From: Bacteroidales bacterium UBA714
GTDB taxonomy: Bacteria; Bacteroidota; Bacteroidia; Bacteroidales; UBA932
Direction: 5' to 3'
DNA: 7,465 nt
Assembly (NCBI GenBank): GCA_002298075.1
Contig: DBLW01000019.1
Coordinates: forward strand, 1-7,465
Shown here in pieces: positions 6,050 through 7,465 of the stretch; the stretch's first letter is position 1; every line of letters starts with the position of its first letter. The notes below the pieces were generated by a model. That model was given only the letters and a program-made list of their open reading frames with translations. It ran no database searches and was not told where the DNA came from. A program made the position numbers and the translations under genes.

Positions 6050-6057
6050 CAAATATA
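6050..6057 (-). promoter_or_regulatory. -7-like element of the HD-domain gene
   Basis: TATATTTG on the minus strand (6057 to 6050), followed by C, matches TAnnTTTG and ends 18 bases before the chosen ATG. This is nearly the same spacing as for the FNT (20) and ATPase (23) genes. No TTTG is seen at the -33 position. Confidence 0.5.
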
Positions 6058-6166
6058 TGTTTTGTACCGGATAATCATATCCTGCCGTTGCCTGAATTAT
6101 ATTGCCGTCGGGGAAAATCTCCTCATGTGGGTAAGATGTACTGTCGGCGCTCTCATATAAAAACAT

Positions 6167-6174
6167 TATTTTTG
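6167..6174 (+). promoter_or_regulatory. Possible -7 element of trmO
   Basis: TATTTTTG fits TAnnTTTG on the plus strand, but no TTTG is found 19-21 bases upstream. It would give a leader of about 100 bases before the ATG at 6279. This is weak evidence. Confidence 0.3.
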
Positions 6175-6278
6175 TGCCATCCAAAATGCTGCGGGCGGCA
6201 AGGTTGAAGCGGAGAGGCACTGGCCATGCAATGCCGGCACAGAGAAATATGTTCAATGGAATAAGTGCATCATCACAT

Positions 6279-6968
6279 ATGGAAATTAAACCTATAGCTT
6301 ACATACGGACTGAGTTTCCGGAAAAATTCGGCATTCCGCGCCAGAGCGGACTGGCAGAAGGATTACGCGGGACTGTCGTGTTCGAGAAAGAGTACAGGAA
6401 CCCGGCCGCATTGAGGGGTCTGGAAGATTTTTCGCACCTGTGGCTCATATGGGGCTTTTCCGCGAACAAGGCATGCGGTACATGGCAGCCGACCGTCCGT
6501 CCTCCTCGCCTGGGAGGCAATGCGCATGTCGGCGTTTTTGCCACGCGTTCGCCGTTCCGTCCGAATCCGATCGGCCTGTCCTGTGTGGAGATTGAAAGCA
6601 TAGCGGAGAATACCCCCGACGGGCCATGCATAAACGTACGTGGCGCCGATCTTATGGACGGCACTCCGATTTATGACATCAAACCTTATATAAGGTATGC
6701 CGATTCCCGTCCTGAATCAGTGTGCGGATATGTTGATTCGCTGAGCGACAGGAGGCTGCAGGTGGTGATTCCAGACGGTTGTGCAGAAAGGATAGGGAAT
6801 GAAGCCATGCTTTCCTCCCTTTCCGAAGTGCTTGCCCTGGACCCGCGCCCGTCATATCATGATGACCCTGAGAGGGTTTACGGAATGTCATATTGCGGCA
6901 TGAACGTGAGGTTCACAGTCTGCGGAGAAGTTCTTGAGGTGCTGGACATCAGCAAATGCAGCGAATAA
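6279..6968 (+). CDS. trmO: tRNA (N6-threonylcarbamoyladenosine37-N6)-methyltransferase TrmO (229 aa)
   Basis: TrmO (TsaA/YaeB, formerly UPF0066) uses S-adenosylmethionine to methylate t6A37 of tRNA-Thr, giving m6t6A and aiding decoding. Family motifs in order are PIAYIRTEFPEKFGIPRQ at 5-22, DFSHLWLIW at 50-58, RPPRLGGN at 74-81, ATRSPFRPNPIGLS at 88-101 and DGTPIYDIKPY at 127-137. A C-terminal DPRPSYHDDPERVYGM segment at 188-203 follows. The length is close to the usual 230-240 residues. The frame is open back to 6174 with other ATGs at 6174, 6186, 6231 and 6249. The 6279 start is chosen because homology begins at once after it. A strong hairpin follows the stop after 13 bases, so it is probably transcribed alone, divergently from the HD-domain gene. 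Confidence 0.93.
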   Translation: MEIKPIAYIRTEFPEKFGIPRQSGLAEGLRGTVVFEKEYRNPAALRGLEDFSHLWLIWGFSANKACGTWQPTVRPPRLGGNAHVGVFATRSPFRPNPIGLSCVEIESIAENTPDGPCINVRGADLMDGTPIYDIKPYIRYADSRPESVCGYVDSLSDRRLQVVIPDGCAERIGNEAMLSSLSEVLALDPRPSYHDDPERVYGMSYCGMNVRFTVCGEVLEVLDISKCSE

Positions 6969-6981
6969 AAGGACGCGTCCG

Positions 6982-7013
6982 GCAAAACGTCACAAGCAAG
7001 CTTGACGTTTTGC
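6982..7013 (+). terminator. Transcription terminator of trmO
   Basis: GCAAAACGTCA (6982-6992) and TGACGTTTTGC (7003-7013) form a perfect 11-bp stem with a 10-base loop, starting 13 bases after the trmO stop. It is followed by TCTTGACTTTTGC, T-rich but not a clean run. A 10-bp perfect palindrome GGACGCGTCC (6971-6980) lies between stop and stem. It could also end transcripts arriving from the right. Confidence 0.7.
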
Positions 7014-7039
7014 TCTTGACTTTTGCTATATATGAGCTG
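7011..7039. repeat. Inverted 29-bp fragment of the 79-bp repeat
   Basis: 27 of 29 bases match the reverse complement of 2776-2804 (the unit 1/unit 2 junction and the start of unit 2), including ACTTTTGCTATAT and TGAGCTG. The orientation is opposite to the other copies. It overlaps the last three bases of the trmO terminator stem. The -7 element is altered to TATATATG and there is no TTTG at the -33 position, so it is probably not an active promoter. Confidence 0.75.
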
Positions 7040-7046
7040 CAAAAAT

Positions 7047-7064
7047 GGTAATTGTAAAATTACC
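7047..7064. other. Small inverted repeat
   Basis: GGTAATT (7047-7053), loop GTAA, AATTACC (7058-7064) is a perfect 7-bp stem. It lies 8 bases beyond the stop of the decayed coding region on the minus strand and could be that gene's old terminator. Confidence 0.4.
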
Positions 7065-7072
7065 GGTCATAT

Positions 7073-7465
7073 TTACATCCAAGGCCTCTTCCCGTATTTT
7101 ATCTTGAACTTCGTTATTCTCAATAATGGGAATGCCCTGGCATCTGTTCCATGCTTACAATAACTGAAATAGTCATTCCCGATGCCATAGAGGGCATTTA
7201 CCGTTGGCTACATGCCCCGATATGGCTTCCTGGACATCCTGCTCCTTGCTATCGATATCGTAGAACAATCCGCCGAGGTCTGCAGCAAGAAGAACCATTA
7301 CATATCCCTATATCACAGGCATCCTGAACGGCCTCTTTTCACATCCATTCCAACAGACCACAATATGCCTTCAGCATCAATGCCGGATTTTGCTACGTTA
7401 TGCAGAGGTATTGGTACGGAGTGGACCTTTAGCGTCTTTCCGCCTCGTCATTCTGAACCTTCTTA
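7073..7465 (-). pseudogene. Decayed coding region with several frameshifts, family unknown
   Basis: No single long frame exists, but protein-like pieces follow one another on the minus strand. Frame A (7447 to 7316) includes VHSVPIPLHNVAKSG and GILWSVGMDVKRG. Frame B (7307 to 7176) includes VLLAADLGGLFYDIDSKEQD. Frame A again (about 7204 to 7076) includes ALYGIGNDYFSYCKHG and RITKFKIKYGKRPWM, ending at a TAA at 7073-7075. A third frame at the window edge (KKVQNDEAERR) may be an earlier piece. At least two, probably three, frameshifts would be needed to join them. No family is recognised. The region runs off the window, so the 5' end is missing. Sequencing error is another explanation, though three errors in 400 bases would be unusual. 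Confidence 0.45.

Noticed and set aside
6032..6256. N-terminal extension of the HD-domain protein to 6256
   Set aside because: It would run across the TATATTTG element at 6050-6057, adds 75 residues without family resemblance, and homology begins only after the 6031 ATG.
6174..6278. Upstream start for trmO at 6174
   Set aside because: The extra 35 residues do not resemble the family, and the ATG would overlap the possible -7 element; the conserved region begins right after 6279.

Overview
The window looks like a chromosomal segment from a Bacteroidales-type (Bacteroidota) gut or oral bacterium. Three things suggest this. The promoters follow the TTTG / about 20 bases / TAnnTTTG pattern rather than the classical -35/-10. 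Start codons lack clear Shine-Dalgarno sequences. The long RluA-type pseudouridine synthase with a coiled-coil N-terminal extension and the AAA/DUF4143 ATPase are both common in that group. The species cannot be read from the sequence.

Layout. The 3' end of an endonuclease III gene (1-291, +) is followed after 19 bases by a 587-residue RluA-family pseudouridine synthase (311-2074, +). This converges on a short six-helix formate/nitrite-type transporter (2082-2681, -). Behind the transporter start lie two tandem 79/80-bp repeat units (2702-2875). Next come an AT-richer AAA/DUF4143 ATPase (2993-4123, -) and a third copy of the same repeat directly upstream of its start (4147-4240). A 424-bp non-coding stretch (4124-4547) also holds a 15-bp direct repeat and three consecutive hairpins. 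Then come an SDR/FabG-like oxidoreductase (4548-5300, -) and an HD-domain protein (5399-6031, -). Divergent from these is trmO (6279-6968, +), which ends at a strong hairpin. The last 400 bases hold an inverted fragment of the repeat and a frameshifted, decayed coding region (7073-7465, -).

How the genes relate. The conserved genes are mostly housekeeping: base-excision repair (nth), RNA pseudouridylation (RluA type), tRNA t6A methylation (trmO), probable nucleotide phosphohydrolysis (HD) and a dehydrogenase. They do not form one obvious pathway. The accessory part is the segment from about 2.7 to 4.3 kb: an ATPase of unknown role bracketed by same-orientation copies of a repeat.

The main observation is that this repeat contains a complete Bacteroidota-type promoter (TTTG, 20-base spacer, TATATTTG) pointing at the gene next to it. 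It also contains a hairpin whose stem has changed in a compensating way between copies. It therefore looks like a portable promoter module rather than neutral intergenic debris. No defence system, CRISPR array, transposase, tRNA or rRNA gene was seen.
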